Source: Actinomycetota bacterium (GTDB lineage Bacteria; Actinomycetota; Actinomycetes; Mycobacteriales; Micromonosporaceae). From it: a stretch of DNA of 5,582 bases. The stretch lies in NCBI GenBank assembly GCA_005885115.1, contig VAXX01000349.1, positions 1 through 5,582 on the forward strand, given 5' to 3'. A program made the translations under genes and the position numbers. Below the pieces are notes generated by a model. That model searched no databases. It was not told where the DNA came from and was given only the letters and a program-made list of their open reading frames with translations. Within the stretch, counting starts at the first letter, position 1. Each line of letters opens with the position of its first letter. Positions 1 through 5,549 of this stretch are shown here, one piece after another.

Positions 1-46
1 CGGCCAGGACCGCCGCCAGTATCCGCACGCCCAGTCTCGGTGACAT
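1..46 (-). CDS. 5' end of a gene running off the left edge; probable exported protein
   Basis: Only the first 15 codons are present, reading MSPRLGVRILAAVLA. The start ATG is at 46-44, preceded by a GAGAGG-like ribosome binding site about 8 bases upstream. The residues look like the start of a Sec signal peptide or a membrane segment: an arginine-containing n-region followed by an aliphatic stretch. No function can be given from this much sequence. It lies on the same strand as the damaged regulator upstream, 86 bp beyond that gene's stop, and an imperfect inverted repeat lies 25-42 bp before its start codon. The alternative is a chance start codon in non-coding DNA. Confidence 0.5.
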   Translation of the reverse strand, partial: MSPRLGVRILAAVLA

Positions 47-70
47 CGGTGTTCCTCTCGGCCCAACATC

Positions 71-88
71 GACACATCGCCATGTCTC
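71..88. promoter_or_regulatory. Imperfect inverted repeat upstream of the left-edge gene
   Basis: GACACAT-cgcc-ATGTCTC: the two 7-bp arms match at 6 of 7 positions around a 4-bp spacer. It lies between the stop of the regulator gene and the start of the left-edge gene, where an operator would be expected. No convincing -35/-10 pair was found beside it. An operator role is inferred from position and symmetry only, and arms this short can arise by chance. Confidence 0.2.
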
Positions 89-132
89 GCTGTACTAGCG
101 GCTGAGCACCCGGTTCCGTTACACCGCACCGG

Positions 133-1193
133 TCAGCGGCTGTCCGGGGCGACCAGGCTCTCGTACGCCTCGCGTAGCTCGGCGGCCTCCGACAGGCCGG
201 AGCCCTCCACGGCTCGGACGATCTCGGCGACCCGCCAGGCGTTGGACGGCACGATCCGCCCGGACGCAAGCGCCTGGAACGCCTGTCCCGCAGCCTCATC
301 TGGGCGTCCGGTCGACGCGAGCGCCAGGGCCAGGTCGAGCCGGGCGGCGGCGGCGCGCCGGGGACGGGTACCCCCGTCGAACCTCGCCACGACGGCGCGC
401 GCGCAGCCGACGGCGGCCGGGTCGCCGATCCATGCCACAAGGCGTCCCGGGTCGCCCGGCGCTCCCCGAGCTTCGCCCATGCGCGCCCCTCCTGGGCGGT
501 GGCCTGGATTCGCGCAGAGCCGCCGCGTGGAGCCGTGCGCTGCGCGGCCTTCGAGAGGTCCAACGCCGCCCGGTAGTCCCCTTCAGTGATCGCGTCCCAC
601 GCCGCTGTTTCCAGGCACCAGGCCGCGATCTCAGCATGGTCTACGTGCTCTGCCAAGGAGCGCGCGGTGTCCAGCCGGGCGCGGGCGGCCACGCGCTGCT
701 TGAGGTCGATGTGCAGGGTCGCGCCGAGCAGGGACAGCCACGCGCCGGCCGTAAGGAGCTGGCGCCGCTGGGCGAGCGTCATCCGCTTGTCGACCAGTTG
801 GGCAACGTAGCCCAGGTATCGCCGGACCTCGGGAAGCAGTACGGCGGGCGGGGTCGCGTGGTAGGCGATGGCCAGCCGGTCGGCGCTCTGTTCGAGCCTG
901 TTCAGCGTGGCCATGCCCACGTCGCTCGCCTCGACACGGCGCGCCAGTTCCATCGCCGCCAACTCGTCGTCGCTGACCCCGTACCGGTTCGGCCGGGCCG
1001 TTGCCAGTTCGACCAGCGCACCATCGGCACCGAGAACCTGGTCGAGGGCGGCGGCGATCTGCCGGCTGGGTGGCCGGCGCCCGGACTCGATACGCGAGAG
1101 GTGTCCGGGGTCGACCGAGGATCGGCGGGCCAGCTCCCGCAGGCTCACTCCGGCGCGCAGCCGCCGTACCGCCTCGCCGAAGCTCTCCGCCAT
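133..1193 (-). pseudogene. XRE-family HTH regulator with TPR-like body, disrupted by internal deletion and frameshift
   Basis: The start is ATG at 1193, with GGGAG five bases upstream. Residues 9-61 form a lambda-repressor-type HTH, with VDPGHLSRIESG as the recognition-helix region. The following ~190 residues are alpha-helical and resemble the TPR-like sensor body of actinomycete XRE regulators, including AWAKLGERRATRDAL at 238-252. The reading frame then fails: after Leu252 (near base 438) the matching C-terminus, VAWIGDPAA through REAYESLVAPDSR (101 residues, stop 133-135), is in a different frame. From memory of the family, about 35 residues normally lie between these two blocks, so a short deletion with a net frame change is inferred. 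If translated as written, the original frame has no stop and runs off the left edge with at least 397 codons of nonsense tail. A divergent small gene starts 151 bp away. The HTH identity is firm; whether the lesion is biological or a consensus error is not known. Confidence 0.75.
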
Positions 1194-1213
1194 CGCCGCT
1201 CCCACCGGTTCGC

Positions 1214-1234
1214 GGTGTTGCCATGGTGTTGCCA
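1214..1234. repeat. Tandem direct repeat, 10 bp at 11-bp period, upstream of the regulator gene
   Basis: GGTGTTGCCA occurs perfectly at 1214-1223 and again at 1225-1234, so the copies are one helical turn apart on the same face of the DNA. It lies 21-41 bp upstream of the regulator's start codon, inside the 151-bp divergent intergenic region. That position and spacing fit binding of a dimeric or tandem HTH protein, perhaps autoregulation by the adjacent XRE protein. The regulatory role is an inference. No other element in this intergenic region is convincing. Confidence 0.35.
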
Positions 1235-1326
1235 ATGCCGAGCCGCATCAGGTCACTCCTGTGCCACGCCGAGCGTAGCGCCCACGCTGACGACATGGGT
1301 ACGCCGCCGCGTTCCCGCCCCGATTG

Positions 1327-1337
1327 TCCACAGTGGA
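1327..1337 (+). promoter_or_regulatory. Palindrome overlapping the ribosome binding site of the small plus-strand gene
   Basis: TCCAC-A-GTGGA is a perfect 5+5 palindrome. Its right arm overlaps the GGAGGG ribosome binding site at 1335-1340 of the gene starting at 1345. It could be a protein site. As RNA a one-base loop is too tight for the full stem, so only partial pairing could occur. The length is within chance expectation. Confidence 0.2.
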
Positions 1338-1344
1338 GGGTCAG

Positions 1345-1575
1345 ATGAACCGCCTTGCCGCCGCACACGAGGCCATGGACGAGACCGAGGCGCAGTTCCA
1401 CCGGGTCGCCCACTACGCGATCGGCGCCCTGTGGACCCTTGGTGCCGTCGAGGAGACTCTCGCGACGCTCTGGGATCTCCTGATGCGTACCGCCGGGCCG
1501 GAGGGCCTGCGGGCCGCCCTTGAACGTGCCGAGGTCAGAAGCGGAGGTACCGGCTCGGCTCGTTCGGCGCGATGA
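1345..1575 (+). CDS. Small protein of unknown function, divergent from the XRE regulator
   Basis: The ORF has 76 codons. I chose ATG 1345 because GGAGGG at 1335-1340 sits four bases upstream; in-frame GTG 1333 and TTG 1324 are alternatives. The first ~62 codons show strong G/C preference at third positions and look truly coding. The product is predicted helical and acidic, with an aliphatic/aromatic stretch from about residue 19 (AIGALWTLGAVEETLATLWDL). No cysteines, signal peptide or known motif are visible, and it is not the DUF397 type often found beside XRE regulators. The last 14 codons (1534-1575) overlap the 3' end of the convergent CHAP gene, and that tail (SGGTGSARSAR) looks like antisense read-through. 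The natural C-terminus may therefore have been lost or replaced. Divergent pairing suggests shared control with the XRE gene. I do not recognise the family. Confidence 0.55.
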   Translation: MNRLAAAHEAMDETEAQFHRVAHYAIGALWTLGAVEETLATLWDLLMRTAGPEGLRAALERAEVRSGGTGSARSAR

Positions 1576-2026
1576 CCCGGGTGTCGAAGCGGTGGAAGGT
1601 GTACCAGTTGTACTCGTCAACGGTGTACGTGCCGCCGGCGTTCGCAGCGACGACGTACGCGACGTGGCCCAACGAATCGGCCCCGTCGTAACCCGCGTCC
1701 CACTGGGCGACATCGCCGGGCTGCGGCATGGTCACCAAGGCTGATCCCGTCCAGTGCCAGGCATTGCCCAGGAAGTCCGGCCACTTGCTGCGCGGCCGGC
1801 CGTCGTGGCGCAGCGCCCACGCGACGAACGAGGTGCACTCGCCCTCCCAGTACCCGTGTCCGTCAAGCGCCCAGCCGTCCTGTGCCGGCCACGGATAGCC
1901 GGATGCGTCGAATGCGGCGGTTCGCAGGGCCGGAGCCGGGGCCGGCGCGGCGTCGGCGTGGGCGGGCTGCGCGTACGGGCCGGAGAGCAGGATCGCAAGC
2001 ACGGCAACGATCTGGCGTATCCGCAT
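1535..2026 (-). CDS. Secreted CHAP-domain cysteine amidase/peptidase
   Basis: This 163-residue protein has a Sec signal peptide (MRIRQIVAVLAILLSG core) with a likely cleavage after Ala-His-Ala at 22-24, then an Ala/Pro-rich linker to about residue 35. The rest is a CHAP (NlpC/P60-like) domain: the nucleophile Cys64 in GECTSFVAWAL, PQPGDVAQWD at 101-110, the catalytic His121 in LGHVAYV, and DEYNW at 137-141 supplying the third polar residue (Glu138 or Asn140). Such domains cut peptidoglycan amide or peptide bonds outside the cell. No separate wall-binding domain is present, so it is a minimal, single-domain form. The start ATG 2026 has a purine-rich GGGGGA site four bases upstream. It follows the toxin gene on the same strand after 72 bp and could be read from it or from its own promoter. 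Its 3' end overlaps a convergent small gene by 41 bp. Substrate and partner are unknown. Confidence 0.88.
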   Translation of the reverse strand: MRIRQIVAVLAILLSGPYAQPAHADAAPAPAPALRTAAFDASGYPWPAQDGWALDGHGYWEGECTSFVAWALRHDGRPRSKWPDFLGNAWHWTGSALVTMPQPGDVAQWDAGYDGADSLGHVAYVVAANAGGTYTVDEYNWYTFHRFDTRVIAPNEPSRYLRF

Positions 2027-2098
2027 GGTGTCCCCCGCATACCCCGCAGGGTCGCCACTCCCCCGATCCCGTGCACAGATACCCGGAATGCGAGCGGC

Positions 2099-2473
2099 CT
2101 ACACCGCAAGCACTGCAACGTCATAGCGTCGGATCTGCGGATCCCCTGTCACGAGCGTGAGGTCCTCGCACCGCGCCTGCGCGATCAGGATCCGGTCAAA
2201 TGGATCCCGATGGATCAGCGGGAGGCGGCCAGCGACGATGGCGTGTTCAGTCCTGATCGGCAGGTCGTTGAATTCGCTGTCGCGTAACCGCTCCGGAAGC
2301 CCCGCCGGTTCCTTGAGCTTGCCGACCGCCTGCTTGATGGCGATCTCCCAGACGCTGGCAGCGCTGAGATAGACATCGGGCTCCTCGTCAATCAACGCCT
2401 TGGTCTCATCGGACAGCCGCACGTCGTCCAGAAGCCACCAGAGCACGACGTGCGTGTCCAGCAACAGCCTCAT
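2099..2473 (-). CDS. PIN-domain toxin of a type II toxin-antitoxin pair (VapC-like)
   Basis: The 124-residue product is a single PIN domain, the usual size for VapC-type toxins. The acidic metal-binding residues expected of the family are visible: Asp6 in MRLLLDTHV, Glu43 in SAASVWEIAIK, Asp93 in HRDPFDRILIAQA and Asp111 in VTGDP. The family acts as Mg2+/Mn2+-dependent ribonucleases that cut tRNA or rRNA and stop growth when the antitoxin is lost; the RNA target here cannot be read from sequence. The DTHVLLW-like N-terminus and the RDPFDR motif resemble the COG3744 PIN subgroup. The start ATG overlaps the antitoxin stop as ATGA (2473-2470), so translation is coupled. All catalytic acids and the full length are intact, so the toxin should be active if expressed. 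Confidence 0.92.
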   Translation of the reverse strand: MRLLLDTHVVLWWLLDDVRLSDETKALIDEEPDVYLSAASVWEIAIKQAVGKLKEPAGLPERLRDSEFNDLPIRTEHAIVAGRLPLIHRDPFDRILIAQARCEDLTLVTGDPQIRRYDVAVLAV

Positions 2474-2727
2474 CGCGGCATGCCGAAGTCGTCGGCGATC
2501 TCCTCGTTCACTTCCGCCGAGTCCCAGTCGTCGGCAATCACGAGCCTGCCGCGCAGCGAGCCGCGTCCACTGCGACGGACCTTGCGCTCGAGCGGGATCA
2601 CCTTGGCCACCGGTTGACCGGCCCGGCTGATGACGATCTCCTCGCCGTGCTCAACGCGATCGATGATCCGCGACAGATGCGTCTTCGCATCGTGGATGTT
2701 GAACTGGGCGATCGGCTCGCTGGACAT
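2470..2727 (-). CDS. Phd/YefM-family antitoxin
   Basis: This 85-residue protein is the antitoxin of the PIN toxin that follows it. Residues 1-50 match the Phd/YefM DNA-binding fold: QFNIHDAKTHLSRIIDRVEHGEEIVISRAGQPVAKVIPL. Residues 51-85 form the flexible toxin-binding tail (SLRGRLVIADDWDSAEVNEEIADDF), in the style these antitoxins use to block a PIN active site. The start ATG 2727 has a near-perfect AAGGAGGT Shine-Dalgarno at 2738-2731, three bases upstream, so strong translation of the antitoxin is expected. The gene lies 51 bp downstream of the glnE stop on the same strand and overlaps the toxin by four bases. Family members repress their own operon; the direct repeat just upstream is a candidate operator. 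Confidence 0.92.
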   Translation of the reverse strand: MSSEPIAQFNIHDAKTHLSRIIDRVEHGEEIVISRAGQPVAKVIPLERKVRRSGRGSLRGRLVIADDWDSAEVNEEIADDFGMPR

Positions 2728-2730
2728 CGC

Positions 2731-2753
2731 ACCTCCTTAGCTAACCACCTTAG
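2731..2753 (-). promoter_or_regulatory. Candidate autoregulatory operator and ribosome binding site of the toxin-antitoxin operon
   Basis: Two near-identical 10-mers, ACCTCCTTAG (2731-2740) and ACCACCTTAG (2744-2753), repeat with a 13-bp period, and an 8-bp palindrome TTAGCTAA (2737-2744) lies between them. The first copy contains the antitoxin's Shine-Dalgarno (AAGGAGGT on the minus strand). Binding of the antitoxin here would block both transcription and ribosome access. TAAGGT (2752-2747) is a possible -10 but has no good -35 partner. The repeat is directly visible; the operator role is inferred from the known autoregulation of Phd/YefM antitoxins. Confidence 0.4.
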
Positions 2754-2778
2754 TCCACTGCCTCAATGATCGGCGAAC

Positions 2779-3045
2779 TCAACCTTGGAAGAGGCGTTCG
2801 AAGACCTGGCGGGCGCGGCGGGCGGTGCGCAGGTAGTCGTCGACGAACGCGCCGGGATCCGGGGCGCCGAGGATCCGGACCACGCCGGCCAGGTCCGGGC
2901 CGTGCCGGGGCAGCTCGTCGGCGGGGCGGCCGCGCACGAGCATCAGCGCGTTGCGGACCCGGCTGGCCAGCGTCCAGGCCCGGGACAGGGCGAGGGCGTC
3001 GGCGCCGTCGACCAGTTCCGCTCGGCGGGCGGCTTCCAGAGTACC
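2779..3045 (-). pseudogene. glnE: Out-of-frame C-terminal end of GlnE
   Basis: This stretch encodes the natural last 87 residues of GlnE, from TLEAARRAELVDG through SRVRNALMLVRGRPADELPRHG to RRARQVFERLFQG, with stop TGA at 2781-2779. It includes the conserved RVRNALMLVRGR and DDYLRTARRAR segments that end actinobacterial GlnE proteins. It is not in frame with the main glnE ORF and has no start of its own, so as written it would not be translated as GlnE. It belongs to the helical bundle that closes the C-terminal adenylyltransferase domain. The frame change lies around 3040-3047, where a short conserved segment is also missing. Confidence 0.82.
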
Positions 3046-5549
3046 GTCCACTCCACGTCGGCCAGACCGCCGCGCCCCAACTTGGCGTGCAGCGCGGGGT
3101 CGGCGCCCCTCGGCAGCCGTTCGCTGTCCACCCGGGCCTTGATCCGCCGGATCTCCAGGATCTGTTCCCGGGTCGGCCCGCCCGCCGGGAAGCGGATGCG
3201 GTCGGCCAGCTCCACGAACCGGGCGCCGAGCTCCGGATCGCCGGCCACGTACCGGGCCCGCAGCAGCGCCTGCGATTCCCAGATCTGCGACCAACGCGCG
3301 TAGTACTGCCGGTACGCGGCGAAACTGCGGACCAGCGGGCCCTGCCGGCCTTCCGGGCGCAGGTCGGCGTCCACACCCAGCGGCGGGTCGGGGGCCGGGG
3401 CGGCCAGGAGCCGGCGCAGTTCCTCGGCGATCTCGTGCGCCCCGGCCGCCGCCGAATCCGCGCCGTCGAAGACGAACAGGACGTCCGCGTCGGAGGAGTA
3501 GCTCAGCTCGTACCCGCCGAGCCGGCCCATCCCGATGATGGCGAAGCACAGTCCGGCGCGGTTGGTGACGACGAGGGCGGCGGCCAGCGTCGCGTCGCTG
3601 ACGTCGGCGAGCGCCGCCCCCACGGTGGCCAGGTCGAGCTGGCCGAGCAGATCGGCGCAGGCGATCCGGAACAGTTCCCGGCGCCGCAGGGCGCGTACGG
3701 CGGCGATCGCCGTCACCGGATCCGGATGCCGGGCGGCGGCCGCCGCGAACCCGTCCCGCAGGACGTCGGCCGCCCGGGGTACCAGTTCGGCGTCGTCGGC
3801 CAGTAGCCGCAAGGCTTCCGGGTCCCGGGTGAGCAGATCGGTGACGTACCGGGACAGGGCCAGGAGCCGGGACAGCCGCAGCGCCACCGGTCCCTCGTCG
3901 CGCAGCAGGCGCAGGTACCACGGGGTGGTGCCGAGCTTCTCCGACACCTGCCGGTAGGCGAGCAGCCCCCGATCGGGCTGGGGCGCGTCGGCGAACTCGG
4001 ACAGCATGGCGGGCAGGAGTTGCCGCTGGATGGCGGCGGTACGGGACACTCCGCCGGTGAGGGCCTGGAGGTGCCGCAGCGCGCCGGCGGGGTCGGCGAA
4101 CCCGAGCGCCTCCAACCGTCGCCGGGCCGCGTCCGGGGTCAGTCGCAGGTCGTCACCGGGTACCCGGGCCACGGCTTCCAGCAGCGGCCGGTAGAGCAGT
4201 TTGGCGTGCAGTCGCCGTACCTCCGTGGAAACCGCGAGCCAGTCGGCGCGGAACAGCTCGACGGCGTCGCGCCCCCCGCCGGCCCGGTAGCCCAGCGCGT
4301 GCGCCAGCCACCGCTGCCCGGCCGCATCCGCCGGTACCAGATGGGTGCGGCGCAGCTTCTGCAACTGGAGCCGGTGCTCGACGGTGCGCAGGAACCGGTA
4401 CGCCCGCGCCAGTGACTCCCCGTCCGCCAGTCCCACGTACCCACCATGTGAGAGCGCCGTCAGAGTGTCCAATGTGGACGGAGAGTGCAACGAGTCGTCC
4501 GCCCGGCCGTGTACCAACTGGAGCAGTTGCACGGCGAACTCGATGTCCCGCAAGCCTCCCGGCCCGCGCTTGATCTCCCGGTCCCGCTCGGCCTTGGGTA
4601 CCGCCTCGACGATCCGCTGCCGCATCGCCCGGATGTCCACGACCGCTTCGGGTCGTTCTGCGGCGTGCCAGATCAGTGGCTGCAACGATTCCAGCCACCG
4701 GTGTCCCAGATCCAGGTCCCCGGCGGCGGGCCGGGCCTTCAGCAGCGCCTGGAACTCCCAGGTACGCGCCCACTTCCGGTAGTACGCAAGGTGGCTGGCC
4801 AGGCTACGGACCAGCGGCCCCCGGCTGCCCTCGGGACGCAGCGCGGCATCGACCGGCCAGGCCACCTGACCGCAGATCTCCATGAGCCGTACCGCGATCC
4901 GCGTCGCCGGGCCCAGGTCCTCGTCGTCGGCGCCGACGAAGATGACGTCCACATCGGACACGTAGTTCAGTTCCCGGCCGCCACACTTACCCATCGCGAT
5001 GACGGCGAGGTGAGTATCGTCGCCGCCGGCCAACCGGTACGCCGCGCGCAGCGTCGCGTCGGCGAGCACGGACAGCGCCGTCATGGTCTGCTCGACGTCC
5101 AGCGCACCGGTCAGGTCCCCGGCCGCGATGCGCAGCAGGCTGCGCCGGTACGCCATCCGCAGGCGCGGCACGGTGTCCCCCTCGAAGCGCAGCGCGTACC
5201 CGTTGGGCGCCGCCAGCGTCCGCCACTCGCCCGCGCTCGCCACCAGATGGTCGCCGAGTTCGACGGACGCGCCGAGCACGGCGAGCAGCCGGTCCCGCAG
5301 GCTCGGGTTGATCCGCAAGGTGAACAGCAGCCCGTCGCGTTCGCTGTCGGCCAGCCGCTGGAGCTGGCGCAGCGCCAGGTCCGGATCGGCGGTACGGGCC
5401 AGGGCGTCCAGGAGCGCGTCCCGCCCCGGTCCCTCGGCGACCTCCAGCGCCGCCAGTGTCGCCTGTGCGCGGGCCGCGTCGGCGAAGCCGTACCGGGCGA
5501 GGGTACCGGCGGCGCTCGTCGGCCGGGCCATCCCCGGCGGGGTGGTCAC
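2943..5549 (-). CDS. glnE: Bifunctional glutamine synthetase adenylyltransferase/deadenylylase, C-terminus frameshifted
   Basis: GlnE attaches AMP to, and removes it from, a tyrosine of glutamine synthetase, lowering or restoring its activity as nitrogen supply changes. The protein is a duplicated nucleotidyltransferase. In the N-terminal (deadenylylase) half, MGKCGGRELNYVSDVDVIF holds metal-binding Asp199 and Asp201, followed by DAALRPEGSRGPLVRS (234-249) and GPGGLRDIEFAVQLLQL (329-345). In the C-terminal (adenylylase) half, GMGRLGGYELSYSSDADVLF holds Asp687 and Asp689, followed by DADLRPEGRQGPLVRS (727-742) and GRGGLADVEWTV (825-836). Residues 837-868 are out-of-frame nonsense; the true end lies in another frame down to 2779. 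As written the AT domain lacks its closing helices, which should harm adenylylation more than deadenylylation. The start is uncertain: GTG 5549 is used here (as GTGA it overlaps a TGA ending another frame that is open from the right edge), and ATG 5531 (MARPTSAAG) is a good alternative. Identity is certain. Confidence 0.93.
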   Translation of the reverse strand: MTTPPGMARPTSAAGTLARYGFADAARAQATLAALEVAEGPGRDALLDALARTADPDLALRQLQRLADSERDGLLFTLRINPSLRDRLLAVLGASVELGDHLVASAGEWRTLAAPNGYALRFEGDTVPRLRMAYRRSLLRIAAGDLTGALDVEQTMTALSVLADATLRAAYRLAGGDDTHLAVIAMGKCGGRELNYVSDVDVIFVGADDEDLGPATRIAVRLMEICGQVAWPVDAALRPEGSRGPLVRSLASHLAYYRKWARTWEFQALLKARPAAGDLDLGHRWLESLQPLIWHAAERPEAVVDIRAMRQRIVEAVPKAERDREIKRGPGGLRDIEFAVQLLQLVHGRADDSLHSPSTLDTLTALSHGGYVGLADGESLARAYRFLRTVEHRLQLQKLRRTHLVPADAAGQRWLAHALGYRAGGGRDAVELFRADWLAVSTEVRRLHAKLLYRPLLEAVARVPGDDLRLTPDAARRRLEALGFADPAGALRHLQALTGGVSRTAAIQRQLLPAMLSEFADAPQPDRGLLAYRQVSEKLGTTPWYLRLLRDEGPVALRLSRLLALSRYVTDLLTRDPEALRLLADDAELVPRAADVLRDGFAAAAARHPDPVTAIAAVRALRRRELFRIACADLLGQLDLATVGAALADVSDATLAAALVVTNRAGLCFAIIGMGRLGGYELSYSSDADVLFVFDGADSAAAGAHEIAEELRRLLAAPAPDPPLGVDADLRPEGRQGPLVRSFAAYRQYYARWSQIWESQALLRARYVAGDPELGARFVELADRIRFPAGGPTREQILEIRRIKARVDSERLPRGADPALHAKLGRGGLADVEWTVLWKPPAERNWSTAPTPSPCPGPGRWPAGSATR
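4506..4535. other. Strong hairpin inside glnE encoding the VQLLQLVHG segment
   Basis: GCCGTG (4506-4511) pairs with CACGGC (4530-4535), and CAACTG (4515-4520) pairs with CAGTTG (4524-4529) around a GAG loop, leaving one 3-base bulge. The hairpin arises from the codons of the conserved VQLLQL motif in the first half of GlnE. The paralogous segment in the second half is exactly the part that is missing there. It is coding sequence, not a terminator, since no U-tract follows. Confidence 0.45.

Noticed and set aside
98..135. Possible terminator stem (CCGGT...ACCGG) after the regulator gene
   Set aside because: The arms are short and mismatched, with no U-tract; this is chance level in such GC-rich DNA.
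1272..1288. Inverted repeat AGCGT-N7-ACGCT in the divergent intergenic region
   Set aside because: The 5-bp arms with a 7-bp spacer are too weak to separate from background.
432..1523. Long plus-strand open frame (363 codons) opposite the XRE gene
   Set aside because: It is antisense to a clear HTH/TPR coding region, has a composition typical of a shadow frame, and has no recognisable motif.
1345..1575. DUF397 partner of the XRE regulator
   Set aside because: The small protein lacks the Trp/Ser-rich and Cys-Val-Glu pattern typical of DUF397.
631..1713. Long minus-strand open frame (360 codons) across the regulator and the small plus-strand gene
   Set aside because: Its protein is low-complexity Arg/Pro/Gly text with no family features; the HTH reading lies in another frame of the same strand. 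It is a GC-rich shadow.
2027..2098. Promoter or riboswitch ahead of the CHAP gene
   Set aside because: In this 72-bp gap I see G-rich runs and a short TGCGGGG direct repeat, but no convincing -35/-10 pair or structured leader.
2738..2766. Promoter TTGAGG-N17-TAGCTA for the toxin-antitoxin operon
   Set aside because: The -10 fits poorly and would place the transcript start at or inside the Shine-Dalgarno, which conflicts with the strong AAGGAGGT site.
3041..3047. Programmed ribosomal frameshifting in glnE
   Set aside because: There is no X-XXY-YYZ slippery heptamer, and a conserved ~18-20-residue segment is absent as well as the frame, so a recoding event alone cannot explain it.
2766..3806. 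Plus-strand open frame (346 codons) opposite the 3' part of glnE
   Set aside because: It is antisense to conserved GlnE motifs and rich in Arg/Gly, with no family features.
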